From the NCBI GenBank assembly GCA_031549565.1, contig JAVBPO010000041.1:1-64000 (forward strand): a stretch of 64,000 nucleotides of DNA. Direction: 5' to 3'. A program made the translations under genes and the position numbers. The notes beneath the pieces were generated by a model. The model ran no database searches. It saw only the letters and a list, made by a program, of their open reading frames with translations, and had not been told where the DNA came from. This document shows positions 25,301 through 40,300 of this stretch, piece after piece (the first letter of the stretch is position 1; each line of letters begins with the position of its first letter). Source of the DNA: JAVBSX01 sp031549565. Its GTDB lineage: Bacteria > Planctomycetota > Planctomycetia > Pirellulales > Thermoguttaceae.

Positions 25301-28300
25301 CGAGAAACTTCACCTACCTGAACAACGGCGACGAAACGGCGACGCTGACGTTCCCGATCGTGCCGGGCGCCGGAAGTTACGCGTTCGTCGATTCGACCAC
25401 GGGCGACGTCATTACGGACGTGACCTTTGTCGTTGGAACGACCACGGTCACCGCGACCGTTACCGGTTTGGAGCCGGGCGACTACAACTGGACGCTCGTC
25501 GCCTACAAGGACGCCGGTTCGACCGGCGACGAACTCAACCGATCCGTCGAGTACAACTGGCAAAAGATCGTCGGAGCCGCGACCGTTCCGGGACCGGTCA
25601 ATAAGAATTTCATCCTCGTTGACGCGGGAACCGACCCGACGACCATCGTGATCCGTTGGGCCAAGCCGCAGGAAAACGGTGCGAGTATCGACCAATACGT
25701 CGTCAAGTACGTCGATAAAGCGACGTTCGACGATCCCGATTTCGATTGGACCTCCGCGGCGGTCAAAACCGCGACGGTCGGAGGAACGTTCGAAGATCCG
25801 TTTGCGACGACCGCAAGCGATTTGATGCCGAATACCGAATACGTATTCCAGATCGTGTCGCACAATATCTCCGGAGCCGACGAAGGTTACGGCGAAGGTT
25901 TCAGCGAACCGACCGTTTCCGATCCGGTCAGCACCTACGCGTCCACGGTCGCGAATCTCAAAGCGACCCAGGGAAAATGGGACGATGCCAAACAAGGGTT
26001 CGACGTCTCCGTGGCATGGGACGCTTACGACGTGAAGGCCGGCGAAACCGTCTCGTACAAAGTCGATGTCTATGACGGAGCGACGCTGGTCGAAACGGTA
26101 ACCGTCACCGAAACCGCTTGGGCGACGACGCAGCCCGCGAACAAGACGTACCAATACCGCGTAACCGCCCTGTTCACAAAGGGCACGATCGCGAAACAGT
26201 CCAACACCGCGACCGTCGATTTGACCACTTCGGACCAACCGATCGTGACGAAGCTCACAACTCCGACGGGCTTCGAGTTTGTCGATGGAAAAGACGGCAC
26301 GCTGAGCAAGGACATCGCACTGACTTGGGGACAGGTCACCGACAACTCCGGTTACGTGTTCGAATACTTCATCGGGGACACTGCGCCCACAGACGATACA
26401 GGATGGATTTCCAAGACGCTCGCGCAGGGCATCAATTCCGTAACGCTTGTCGCGGGAACCGATTTCGACAGTGGCGACACGGTCTGGTACCGCGTCAAAG
26501 CGGTCGGCGACAACACCGCGACGACCGATTCCGACTGGTCGACGGCCACGGAGATTCTCACGACCGTCGCGCCGAACCCGGATGCTCCTTCCGACATCAC
26601 GTTCGAGTCGAAAACCGACGCGTCGATCACGGTTTCCTGGACCGCGCCGGCCAATTCCGGACCGGAAAAACCGGTTACGGGTTATCGTATCGAAGTCAGC
26701 ACCGACCCGAATTTCGGGACCGTCGCACAAAGCGCGACCGTTGCCGGAGACGTTCTCACCGGGACGGTTGCCGGTTTGACGCAAAATACGAACTACTACG
26801 TGCGGGTCTTCGCCGTCTACAGTGAGACCGAAGAAGCGTCCGAAAAGATGGCCGCACCGGTCCTGACCTATCTGACGGCGCCGGACACGACCGGTACGAG
26901 CAGCTTCAATTACAACGACAAGCTCCAGAAGTACGCTTACGACGTCGTTTTGAGCTGGACGGGGAATTCCGGTATCAATTACAAAGTTCAGATTTCGACG
27001 GACGGCGGCACCACATGGGCCAACGCGGCAGGTGGAACCGTTATGATTGAAGGAAAGTCCGGCGAAACCAGCACCTTTACCTACTACCAAACGCTTGATA
27101 CCAACGAAGCGATGTACCGCGTCGTTGCCGTGACGGGTTCGTACGACACACCGACGAACACGTCCACGAACACGGCGGCCCAGTACACGTTGAACCTGGC
27201 GAAAACGCCGACGATCGGGACCGAAGTCATTACGGGAACGGAAACGCCGTACACCTATTCGCTCACCCCGACCGCGGGCGACGCGACCAACGACGACGTC
27301 GTTCTTTACCGCTGGATGGGATCGACTTCCGCGCCGACCACGGACGACGTGTCGCTGTTGGTCAACGCTCTCCGGGCCAACGGGAGTGCGACCGATCCGC
27401 TTGCCATTGAGGCACTCGGTTGGGAAGCCGTGACGGGAACGTTCAATCTGGACGTCGGTGAAAACGCCTGGTTCATCGCCGTCGAAATGTTCAAGACCGC
27501 CGAAGCCGGCGCGTTCAATCCCGCCGTTTCCGACATCAAACAACTGGTCGGTACGGAATTCCTGACGGCCGCCAACGGCAACAAGACCGTGACCGGTACG
27601 GACCTGAATAAAGGGACCGCATTCACGGTGCCGGTGGAATACTACGCCGACATTGATCCGAACTACACGGCGAGCAAGTGGGCTTTGGAGAACGTCGATT
27701 TCAGCGCAATCGAAGACGCCGACGTCGTTGCCGCGTTGACCACGGCCTTTACGATCAACGAAACGACCGGAGCTATTTCGCTCGACTTGGCCGTGAAGAT
27801 CGCGGCGGGCGATTACGCCGATATGACGCTGGCTGAATACTTCCTCAGCCTGTCGGACGAAACGGTTCCGCCGATGTTCGTCTTCGACGTGGTTGGCTCG
27901 TTCAGCGACGCGACCGCACGGTTGGTCGGTCTGACGTTGACGGTTGACAAACTCGCGCTCGACGCTCCGCAAAACCTCGAGTTGACCGATGCCACGGAAG
28001 TTTCCGCGACTCTCACTTGGGACGAAGTCGCCAATGCCGACGATTACGTGATCGAAATTCGCACATCGACGGACGGCAAAAATTGGAGTTCCTGGTCGGA
28101 AGCCGACAACTACGAAATCGGCGTTCCGGTCGAAGGACTCTTCACCGGAGTCGTCACCGAACTGGATCCGAATCTGTTCTACGAATTCCGAGTCATTGCG
28201 GCGAAAACCGGCATGCACGATTCCGATCCGAGCTACCCGTACGCCTTCTTGGAAGCCGTGCCGACCGCTCCGAACGCACCGGTCGTGAACGTTGACACCA

Positions 28301-31300
28301 AGGGAGACGGCACCACCGCTTCGATCGTTCAGGCCGACTACGCCGGCAAGATGCTCTGGATCGCCGATGCAGCGGCCCCGGCGGCGCAAAAACTGATCGA
28401 CTACACAGCCGCGACCAGCGGTACGGTTACCGTCGGTACGCAAACGATCAACTGGGCCATCGACGCCGAAACCGGCGATCTCGTCTTCACGAACCTGGAT
28501 CCCGCCGTTGCATACGACTTCGTTTACGGCGTGAGTAATAATCGCGGCATCTCGGCCAGTGATCCGACCACTTTGGTGAAGCTGGTCGCCAAGCCCGCCG
28601 CGCCGCAAATCGTGACCGACGCCACGACCAATTCGACCGTGACGCTCGACATGAAGGACGTCGGTTACGACGCCACCGCGAGCTACCAAATCGCCGTGTG
28701 GTCGAACGGAACGCAGATCACAACCGTGGAATGGAAGGGAGAAGAAACCTTTGTCGTTACGGGACTTGTCCCGAATACGATATACACATTCCAGGTTGTT
28801 GCGGTTAACGCTCGTGGCACCAACCTCGGCAACACTTCCGAGCCCGTGACAACGACCGATACGGTCGCGCCCGCCGCTCCGACTTGGGCGGAAGGTTCGC
28901 CGTCCGCGACATGGAATACGACCGACTCCGACTACGACGTCACGCTGACCTGGGTCGCCGACGCCGCTTGGACCGGGACGCTGCAAAAATACGTCGTCGA
29001 GTTTTCCACCGACGACGGAACGACATGGACCGCGGTCACATTGTCTTCGGACACCGCGACGACGGCAACCGTGAAGCAGGCTGCCGGAACGTCCGTACAG
29101 TATCGCGTCAAAGCGGTCTTCGCCGACGCTTCGGAATCCGATTACCTCGAAGCGACGGTCGGAACTTTGGCTCCAGCCGTGCTCGACGATGCGACCACGG
29201 CTTGGAACGCGACGACCGGCAAGTACGACGTCACGCTCCCGATTACCACCGCCGCGACTTCGCCCAATACGGGAACGATTACCAACGTTCTCTGCGTATG
29301 GGACGAAACGAATTCGGAATGGGTCGAAGTCGCGGGCGCGACTCTGGACGCCGAAGGTGTGTTCCACTTCACAATGGACGGAGCCTTGTCCGCAACGCAG
29401 ACGAACACTTACGCCGTCTTCTCGACGGACGCCAAGGGAATCGTTGCGCCTTCGAACAGTGTCGACGTGACCGTCGCCGCGATTCCGGAGTACAAAGTTT
29501 CCATGCCCGCCGCGATTGACGGGGTGGGCGGAACCGCTTCGATCAAAGGCACCGTGACGCCTGCGACGAAGGATACTGCCTATATCAAGGGTTATCAAGT
29601 CGCCTGCATTCCCGCAAGTTACGCGGGAGAGACGATTGATTGGGACGCGCTGATCGCCAGCAAAGACGCTGTCGTTGGTACGGTCGGCGAAGCGTTCGAC
29701 TTCGAATTCCTCGGTTTGGCCGGCGGAGAGTACATCATTGCCGCGCGATCCCTCGCGATCGACGCAAAGGATGGCACGACTTACCTGAATTCCGACTGGT
29801 TGGCTTCCGAAGAAATCATCGTCGTCCAAGGGACCAAGGTTACTCAACCGACCGATGTTTCGGCGACGCAGATCGGAAATCTCAAGGGAGCCGATATTCA
29901 ATTCACCATCGGTCGCCCGACCGAAGACACGAATATTTCCGGTTACACGGTCGAGTACTACATCAGCGATGCCGCCGTGACCGATTGGACCGGTGTGGTG
30001 CCGACGGGAACGATTCGCGTCAATTCGGCGGACCCGGATCCGGTCTTGCCGTTCGACGCCGCGACGATGGCTGGAAAAGTCCTCAACTACCGCGTCTGCT
30101 CCGCGACCGTGACGCCGGAATACTCTCCGTCGGATTGGGTCTACGGCACCGCGTTGAATATGTTCGCCGGTCCGTCGATCACGAGTGCAGACGTCGTTTC
30201 CGGCAAACCGAAGGAAGTCTCGCTGACGTTTGACACCGTCAATGGCTCGCACTACAAGATTTCCGTTTACGCCGCTGACGGCACCACTTTGGTCGGTTCC
30301 TACTCGGTGACCGCCACGGCGGACGGTCCGTCCGTTTTCGCCGTCAACGAAACGACCGCCGGTTTCGCGCTGGCCGACGGAACGACCTACCAGTTCTCCG
30401 TGACGGAAGTCACGGCGCAAGACGTCGCCCTGTCCATCGAATCGGCGAAAGTTTCGCAGAAGACGATCGCTTATGCGGCTGCTCCGACCCTGACGGCCGT
30501 TCGCGATGACGCCATGACCGATGGCAAGTGGGGGTACACGTTGACCGCGACCGCCGTCGGTACCGATCTGGCGGGCGTGTACGTTTGGACCGGAGTCGAC
30601 GCGGCTCACGCCAAACCGGAAACGGCGGAACTGGACGCGCTACTCGCCGGAATGAAAGCGGCGACGACATTCCCGACGACCGTTACCATCGACGGAGTCG
30701 GCACGTGGACGTTCCAGACCAACGGCACCAAAGTCATGGTCGATCCGGGAACGCACTGTTACGCAGTCGCCGCTTCCATGGTCGCGGATCACCGCGCGGG
30801 GATCGACGAAGTCAACTCCAGCGGTATTCGTGAAATCGTCGCCACGGAGCTGTTGGTCGGCGCAACGATCGACGGAACCGCTCCGCAGCCGACCGACTGG
30901 GTTGCCGCGGACCAAAAGTTTGACGCTACGATCTCGATTACGACGCAACCGCAAGGCGGAAACGGCGTTTACACGAACGAACTTTACCGCTACAAAAACG
31001 GCAAGGCGGATCAAGCCGCGGTCGACAAACTGGTCGGCGGCGATGCGTCCGATTGGGACAAGATTACGTACACCGTCGTCAACGGCGAACTCAAATTCCA
31101 GATCGACGGGGCGGCCGACTCGACCGGACGTATCGATTCCTATGTCCTCCTGACCACCAGCGACGGACAGAATGCCGCATCGAACGTCCTCGATTGGGAT
31201 ATATCGATGTCCCTGGCCAGGCCGTACCTGAATCAAACTCGAACCGGATACTGGGTCGACAATACATTCCACATCGACATGACGATCACGCAAGCGAAAG

Positions 31301-34300
31301 CGGGCGGCGGCGAGGTCGATGTCAAGGATTACCTTTACTTCTATTACGGAGCCGCGGAATCCGAAACGGCAATTTCCGCTCTCGAATCCGGTAACACCAC
31401 CGGTTGGCAGCAGATCGGATTCGAAGAAGAAGGTTGGAAGGGTCTCGTTGCGGTCATGGACGGCAATGTCTTCCGCCTGACGTTCGACACCGATTCGGAC
31501 TTCTACAAAGATTATGTCGCCGGAATCAGCACACCGCTGCGGTTCACGGCCCTTGAAACGACGACCGACGGGACCGGATCGACCAGTTGGGCCAGCGATC
31601 CTTCCGATTTCCCGGTCGAAATCACCGTGCCGAATCCGCAGGAATGGGCCGAAGGCTCGCTTGCCTCCGCCGAGGTGACTTCGACCGTCAAGGCGCCCGG
31701 CAACGTGGTGACCATTGATTGGGCGACGGGCAATACGGTCGAAGGCGAAGCCGGTTATCTGGTCGAATACCGCAAGGGAACCTCCGGAGCGTGGACTTCC
31801 GTGACCGTTGCCGCCGGCGTCACCTCGACCGATTTGGCACTCGAGTTCGGCAGCGATTACCAAGTTCGGGTTTCCGCGTTCCAATCGAACGAAATTTTCG
31901 GCACACCGAGCCCGACGATTACCGTTACGGGACTTGTCGCCGCCGGAACACCGACCATCACGCAAAACGATGCTTCGACGTGGATCGGCGATCAGTACAA
32001 ATTCGGCTTCACGACGACCGCCGGCGTTACCGGACAGGCCGTTACGGTTTGGCAGTACGACGGCCAGACTTACGCAGGCGATGAATTGGCGCTACAAGCG
32101 TTGTTGGACGGCCATGGTGCGAGCGTCGAGGGTTGGACGAAAGTGACCGATCCGGCCAACATTACCGTTGCCGGTACGGACGCTGACCAAATTCTGTTCT
32201 TCGCGGCCTTGGAAACCAACATGCCGGAAGGCGGAACCGGAACGTGGGACTACAAGGTTTCCGTAATGACGTCCGTTCCCATGACCGCGATCCCGGCTTT
32301 CGCCGCCGCGCCGGTTAACACGACCAATAATCTCACGGCTCAAGCCGGCGAGGACAAGACGATTTCCTGGACGTATGCCGCCGGAACCGAAGCGACCGAA
32401 TACTACTATTCGATCAATGGTGCCGAAGCGGTTAAAGTGACGGACACTTCCTTCACGTTCAACCAGGCGAACGCCGGTGCTTACACCGTGACCGTCTTCG
32501 CGAGAACGGTTGACGGGAACGTCACGTACGATTCCAAGCCGATGACGATCACGATGAACGTCTACGCCGAGAACACCTCCGGCCTTGTAGACGCCAGTGG
32601 GTACGATGTCGTCCAAACCGGACAAAATCAGGTGACGATCACCGCCGACGCCGAATTGGCGGACGGCGATTACGTCCTGTTCTACAAGACCGGCGGTGCG
32701 TGGAACCCCGTCGGCATTCCTGTTACGGGAACAGTGCTCAAGGCCGGTTTCGACCTCGGTAATCTGACCGCCGGAGACCAAGAGGTTCTCATCTACAAAG
32801 CCGGTGAAGAACCGACGTCGGACGCAACCCAAGACACGCAGCCGTGGAAAGATCAGATCGTCGCCCAGTTGACCGCGAACGAAAATGCGGCCCAGGCCCT
32901 GAAATTCACAATGGCTGCTCTCCCGACGATTTCCGCCAGCGGCAGATCCTGGACCTACTACAGCGACGGAACCGATCTGTTCGGACGCTACTCGTTCACG
33001 CTGAACGTGAAAGCCGGCGCACCGATCTTCCAGTTCGCCAATGCCGCTAATACCGGCCCGTCCTCAAGCGACATCCAAGCGCTTGCCGAATGGGACGGCT
33101 CCGGCGAACTGCCGACCGGTTGGACGCTGCTCGACTCGAACAAGGTCTCGGTGGTGTTGGCCGATGGCGATCCTTCCGTCAGTCGCTTCTATGTGACCGC
33201 CGAACTTGATCCGAAGGGGAACCTCATTTCCGAAGTGTTGCCCATTTCGACCGGCGCTTGCACCGTGGACGAAACGGTTCTGCCGATCATCAACGAAGGC
33301 ATGATCGTAACGACGAATTCGGTCCAGTTCTCCTGGAAAGCGGTCGAAGGCGCGACGAGCTACGTCGTCAGCTACATCGACGGCAACGGCGATCTTCGCG
33401 AAGACACGATTGACGCCGTTCCGGAAGGCGGCTTCATCGAAATCGGTTTGGCCGCCGGAACACGGTCGAAGATTACCGTAACCGCCGTGATGGGGGATCA
33501 AACCGGTGCCGGTGGAGAAGCGATTCAGGGCGAAACCTCGTTCTACGTGACGACGAAAGTCGCTTCGCCGAGCGGTACGCCGGGAATGACCGACCTCGAT
33601 TCCGAAACGCCGAAAAACGATATCACGATCACGATGCCGGCGTTCGCGGGCGGTGCGGTCGGCGACTATTCGCTCGTTTCCAACGACGGGCTCGACATGG
33701 GCAAATACACCGTGACGCCGACACTGGTCGACGGTCAGTTGACCTTTGTCGTTTCCGACGGTGACGACACGTTGGTCGGCGGCCAGAAGTACACCTTCAC
33801 GGTCGTCTACAAAGCCGGTACTCCGGACGCGATCGAATCGGAACCCGTTTCCGTGACGACTTACAAAGCCGCGACCGCTCCGGGCAACCTCCAACTCGAC
33901 GAAACGGAATACGATAAGGACGCCCAAAAATCGTCGATCACGATTTCCTGGGCCGCCCCGCCGAAGGACGGCGCGTACACTTACAAGATCGAATACCGCA
34001 AGGTAACCGATCCAGAGAGCGAATGGACCGCATTGACCACGGAATCCCCGATCACCGACACCCAGTGGACGATCGACGGGCTTGACCCGGATACCGCCTA
34101 CGAATTCCGCGTGACGTCGTACCTCGAAGAAGCCGCGCAAGGTTCGACCGCGGACGAAACGATCCGCTCGGCCTTTGTCGTTGATGCCACGACCACGGAA
34201 AACAAGGCGGCCGACCAGAGCAACATCAAGGATTACACCAGCGAAACGCTCTTCAAGGACATTCTCGCCGGCGGTCGGACTTTTGCCGGTATCGCGCTGA

Positions 34301-37300
34301 ACGTGGACAAGAGCGACATGGAAACCCTCCAACCGTTCCGGGTCCTGAATTACAACGAAGACATTTCGCTGTTCGCCGCGAACGACGACGATATTTCCGC
34401 CGCGTTCCGGCAATACTTGCAGGAGAATCCCGCGATGATCATGCGATTCATCGCCGCATGGACTGGTGCCATTGAAGGGAACGACTTGACGCTCACCTTC
34501 TCCGGCGAACCGCTCGACGGACAGCTCGCGTTCATCCCGATGTACTCGACCGCTCGGGTCGCGTTCGACATCAAGTTCGCCGACCAGTACGGTTCGTACG
34601 TTTACACGCTCGTGATCGAAATCGCCGGGGAAAACGACAAGCCGACGATCAACGCCGACAAGACGACCCAGTGCGACGATTACAAATCGTACACGATTTC
34701 CGCGAGCGACATGGCGAGCGACGTCGACCTGACCGAAACGGCTACGCTTCGCTTCAACGGTTTTGCCGTCGGCGGTGTCGATTACGTCGTGGAAAAGAAT
34801 GAATCGGGCGACGGATACGATCTGAAATCGATCGTGGACAGTGTCAAGACGACCGTGACGAAAATCACGACCCTCAACGGCGAACTGACGCCGATTCTCG
34901 ACGGCGAAGGCAACTGGGACGGTCGTTCGTTGACCTTCACGCCGACGCTGTACAAGGGAACCGATCCGAAAGATTCCGACTCGTTCACATTCACGAATGT
35001 TTCGGTCGCCGATAAACATGACGCCGTTTCCGACGCTTCGACTTCGGTCTTTACGTACACCGTGAATTACACCGCCGCCAGAACCGCCGCGACGCCGACG
35101 CTCGACGACATCGGCGCCCCCGTGGTGACGGATCCGGCAGGGTTCATCTACACGGTTTCCGGAACGGTCGACGAAGGTAATACGCTCGGAATTTACTACT
35201 ACACCGGTGCCGTGACGGAAGAAAATCCGATCGACGCCCAAATTGCGATCCTGGTCGACGCGATCCGCAATGGTGCCGCGATACCGGCCGATTGGGCCAA
35301 GGTAGGTACCGATAACAAGATCACGCTTAACGAAGGCCAAACGGCTTACGTCGTCAGCGTGGCGACACTCAACGATGCGATCGTCGGCAAGGATATTCCG
35401 GCCAACTCGGCTCCGAAAACGATCAATTGCACCAACGCTCTGCAGATCACTGGTCCGGCTACTGTGGAGTCCGCGTCCGTCGGACAGGACGTGACCGTGA
35501 AGTTCGCTTTTGACATGACAGTCGGTGCCGCGCTGATCGGTGCGGGCGCCAACGCGATCGAAGTGAAGGTCGCCGGCCAGACGATTACCGTACCGGGCGA
35601 CCAGATCAACTTGGACGACGGTTCGTTCAACGTCACCTTCAAGCCGACCACGGCCGGGACGAACCAGAAATTCGACTTCACGTTCCAAGCGTTCAAGTAT
35701 GAAAACGAGACGCGAACGAATATCTCGCCGGTTTCCGGCGGCGTTTTCGTGACGATCAACAGCGTTATCGGTGCCGCGCCGACCGTGACGGCCGATACGC
35801 CGACCATCGCCAGTGGAACCGTGGGGGTCGCGACCGATGCGGTCTTCACGATCGCGGACTGGGCAAGCTACACCGGCGCAACTGGTGTCAAGGTTACGAT
35901 CAACGGCACGGTTCAGGAAGCGACGTACACCGTCGATGAAAACGGCAAAGTGACCGTCCCGCTCACGCCGACTCAGGCCGGTCCAGACGTTGCGTTCGAC
36001 CTCCAATTCCAGGTCGTCGACGCCGACGGTCCGTTGACCGCCGTTTCCGCGCCGGTCACCGTGACGTTCACCAGCGTCGTCGGAGCCGCCCCGGACTTCA
36101 CTGCCAATGGAATCCACCAAGCGATCGAAGTGACGATTCCCAATGCCGCTGCCGAGACCCGGTATGGCGTCATTGTTTACTCGGACGCCGAAGGCACGAC
36201 GCAAGTCGGCCAGACCGTCTACATCGCACCCGAAGCCACGGCCGGACAGCGACAAGTTACGTTGAATAGTGCCAACTTGGGTGTGGCTCTTGCCAACGCG
36301 ACGGATTACTGGGTCGCGGTCGTGGTCGTCGACACCGAAGGTAATATCACTGCCCCGAGCAGCAAAATCGAGAAGGTCACGACGTACAGCGAAGCCCAAG
36401 GTCCGTCCGCTCCGAAGAACGTGCAACTGTCCGGAACGCCGACGACGACCCAGGCGACGATTACTTGGGAAGCACCCGATTCCGCCGGAACGATCGGCAA
36501 TGGCGGCGGTCAGGCAGCGGTCACCGGTTACGTGTTGCAAGTCAGCACCGACGGTGGGAACACATTCAATCCTTGGACCGACTTTGCCACGACGGCTCCT
36601 GCCGAGGGCGCCACGGCTTGGACCGGCGTCATTACGAACCTCCAGCCGGGCGTCATTTACCAATTCAAGGTCGCCGCGGTCAATAACGACACGCCGCCGC
36701 AAACCGGTACGCCGAGTGCCGCCGTGACCGTGGAAACCAAACTCGCCACTCCGGCTGCGACAGGCGAAGTCAAGGGTTGGGATATCGGTCGAAACCAACA
36801 ACAGGTCGTTTTGACTTGGCCCGACGTGGCCGGTGCGACCGATTACATCGTTCTCAAACAGGACGGAACCGAGGCCGCCGGTACTTATGCCCACGACGCC
36901 GAGACGAAAACGTGGACGTTCACGAAATACGTCGATGCCGGCACCACGGAAACCTATAGTGTCAAAGCACTGAGAAAAGTCGAAGGTGCGGTCGTCAACG
37001 AATCCGGTGCCGCTTCCGTACCGGTCGCCGTGCCCGCCAAACAAACGGCAGCGGATCCGACGTTGGCGTTCGGTCCGATTACCGGATCGGGCCAACCTTA
37101 CTCCTATAGCGTCACCGCGACGAAGGGGAACGAGGATGACACCGTCGTAGTGTACCGCTGGAACAGTGCCACGACCGCCCCGACGTCGGACCAAATCAAC
37201 GCCCTTGTCACGGCCGTGAAGAACGACAAAGCCGCGGTCCCGGAAGGCTGGGCGGTCCTCGACACCGCCACGGTGTCCCTCGATTACGACAAAGGTGAAA

Positions 37301-40300
37301 ATGGCGAACACGCCTACATCACCGTCGTTGAGTTCGCCAAGGACCACGTCAATGGTAAAGACGAAGTCAAGGCGGTATCCCAAACGCTTGACAGTACGTA
37401 CGTACTCGACGTGAAGCACACCACGGACGATCCGTTCGTCGTGACCGGTGGTATCATGTACGACGCGCCGGTCGGGCTCGTCACGATCAAGAAGGGTTAC
37501 CTGTACGACGTCAATGCGAACCTGCAATCGACGCTTACGTACGACAACGCCGCTTGGACGTTCAGCGAAGGTTTGACCGACGCCCAGAAAGCCGCGATCA
37601 AAGCCGGTTTCGGATTCGATGCGGACGGGACCGTCACGCTCAATCTGAACCAGACGATCGAAGACGACGCCGATTACGCGACGCTCCGAGAACTGTTCCA
37701 AGCCATGGCCGTTGAGGTCGGGTTCAGCGTCAACGCGACCGCGAATGCCGATATTACCAGCGCTACGGCTTCGACCGGAGCCTTGGATATCCTGATCGAC
37801 AAGGATGCTCCGTCCCAACCGGAAGAGTTCAAAGTGAACGACGCCACTGAAACCACGGCCAATCTCCAGTGGAACACGGTGGATCCGGTGTCTGAGGAGA
37901 GTACGATTTCGTACAAACTCTTCTACCAAATCCGCGATGCCGAAGGCAAGTTCGGCGCCAAGGTCGAAGTTCCTTCCGATGGAGAAGGTATCAAAGCGGT
38001 TATCGACACGACCACCTCGACAACCATCGTGACCGCCGCGGTGACGGGACTTGACGCGGGAACATACTACCGCTTCAGCGTGACCGCTTACGACAAGGTC
38101 GAGGGCAAAGACGACAAGCACTCCAGCCCTGCGGAAACCGACCTGCCGACCATCGTGACGCCGGCGGCCCCGTCCATCAATATCGATACGACCGACCCGA
38201 CCAAGGCGACCTACACGGTTATTTCCGATACGGACCTGTTCATCCGTCTCCCGGGCGACGAAAACGCAATGAAAGTCGCTCCGACGGCCGACGCTCCGCA
38301 GACGATCGTCTTCCATGCAGGCGAAGAGAACGAATTCACCGTGACTTGTACACTCGCGGACGGTATGGTGACATTCACCGGTTTGCCCGGAACGGTAGCG
38401 TTTGAATTTATCACGCAAGTGACGAATGTTCGTGGTACGGGAACCGGCCCGGCGACCACGTTGATTGCGCTGCCGGCGCAGCCGACCGCTCCGGCCGTGA
38501 CCGTCGATAAGACCGCCGACGGTACCAAGGCGAGCCTCGAGCTGTTTAAGGCAGCCGAAGGCGAGACCTTGAAACTCTCGATCAACGGCGTCGACGTTTA
38601 TCTGGGTGACGCCGAAAACTCGATCGAAATCGACGGAAAAGTCGTGGATTACACGATCGTGGACGGAACGGTTTTCTTCACGAAACTCGATACCGGCACC
38701 GCTTACACGTTCAAGTACACCTTGGCGAACGCTCGCGGGACCGTCGACGGCGTGGACACGACGACCATCGACGCGATGCCGGAAGAGATCACCACGAAGC
38801 CGATCGTGACGCCTGGTACCACGAACGACACGGCGACATTGACCGTCGCGGAAGCCGATTCCGGTTACGACGTTTACGTCAAGTTCGGCGAACTTCGCGA
38901 GAAGTTGAGCACCGACGGCGGAACGATCGGCGACGTGGTTTACACTTACGAGAACGGAGTCTACTCGTTCACCGCGCTGAGCGCAACGACGGCGTACGAG
39001 TTCTACTATGCGACCACGACAAATCGTGGCACCGCGACCGGTCCGATGGAATCGCTCCAGGCGGTTCCCGGAAAACCGGCGGCACCAACAGCCGTTACGT
39101 CGGGAACAGACGGAACTTCGGTTTCGCTCGACCTGACGAATTATCCGAAGACGGCACAGTACATCGTGTACGTCAGCACGAACGGTACCGATTTCGAACC
39201 CTACAAAATCGGTGAAGACATCCAGAAGTTCGACGCCGGCGCTCCGATTACGCTCACCGGTTTGAACAAAGACCTGCCGGTTTCGTTCAAACTTGAAGCG
39301 GTGAACAATCGCGGCACTTCGCTCGGCGATGACGCCTCGACGGAACTCCCGGCGGTCCCGCAGACCGCACCGGCGACACCGACGGTCACGAAAATCGGAA
39401 CCGATGGCAAGTCGGCGACGCTCGACCTGTCCGACACGGACGTTTATCCGGAAAGCAAGACCTACATGTTGTACTACTCCACCGACAACGGTGCGACATG
39501 GTCTGTTCAGGACATAGACGGGTTTGCAGGCGGCGACTCCTATACGATCGGCTCCTTGCAGACGGATAAGGATTATCAATTCAAACTCGTCGAGACGAAC
39601 GCACGCGGCGAATCGACCGCCAATGAAGTCGCGAAACTTCCGGCTCTGCCCGTGACGGCGCAGACGCCGCCGGTCGTTACTACAGCGGGAACAGACGGAA
39701 CGCAAGCGACGTTGGACCTGACGGGCGAAAACTTCCCGGAAGGCAAGAAGTATTTGGTTTACGTCCAGTATGACGACGGCGAATTCGCACCCCTCAACTC
39801 GACGGAATACGTCAGTGGTGCCACTCACACTCTCACCGGCTTGGATGCGAGCAAGACCGTGGCCTTCAAACTGGCCGAAGTCAACGATCGCGGCGTCTCG
39901 GCAACCTTGAGTGACGCCTCGGCGACGCTCCCGGCATTCCCAACGGTCGACGTGACGCCAACTGTAGCCGCGATCGGCAGCGACGGAGCCGGCGCGACGA
40001 TTAGCATCACCGACATCGGTTCGATGACGCTCTGGATGGCGACCGGAACGGAAGCCTGGCAGAAGATCGACGTGACCGTAGCGTCGGGCACGATTACTTT
40101 CGCCGACGGTCGGGTGATTACCTACACCGTCTCCGAAGACAAGACGACCGTAACGCTGGGCAATCTCAACGGTGGCGTGGCGTACACGTTCCGTTACGAC
40201 TTGACCAACGAACGCGGTACGGCGACCGGAGCCGCATCGGCGTTGGCCACACTGCCGACCAAGCCGACCGCTCCGACCGCGCTACGACCTGTCGGAACCG

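Noticed and set aside
22297..30609. A 2,770-codon open frame on the minus strand, and similar ones at 33064-39828, 43399-45633, 46621-49062, 49474-52602, 54814-57324, 57655-59658 and 61696-63636
   Set aside because: They align codon-for-codon with the giant gene and exist because it avoids TTA, CTA and TCA. Their translations are Arg/Gly/Asp/Val-rich without domains.
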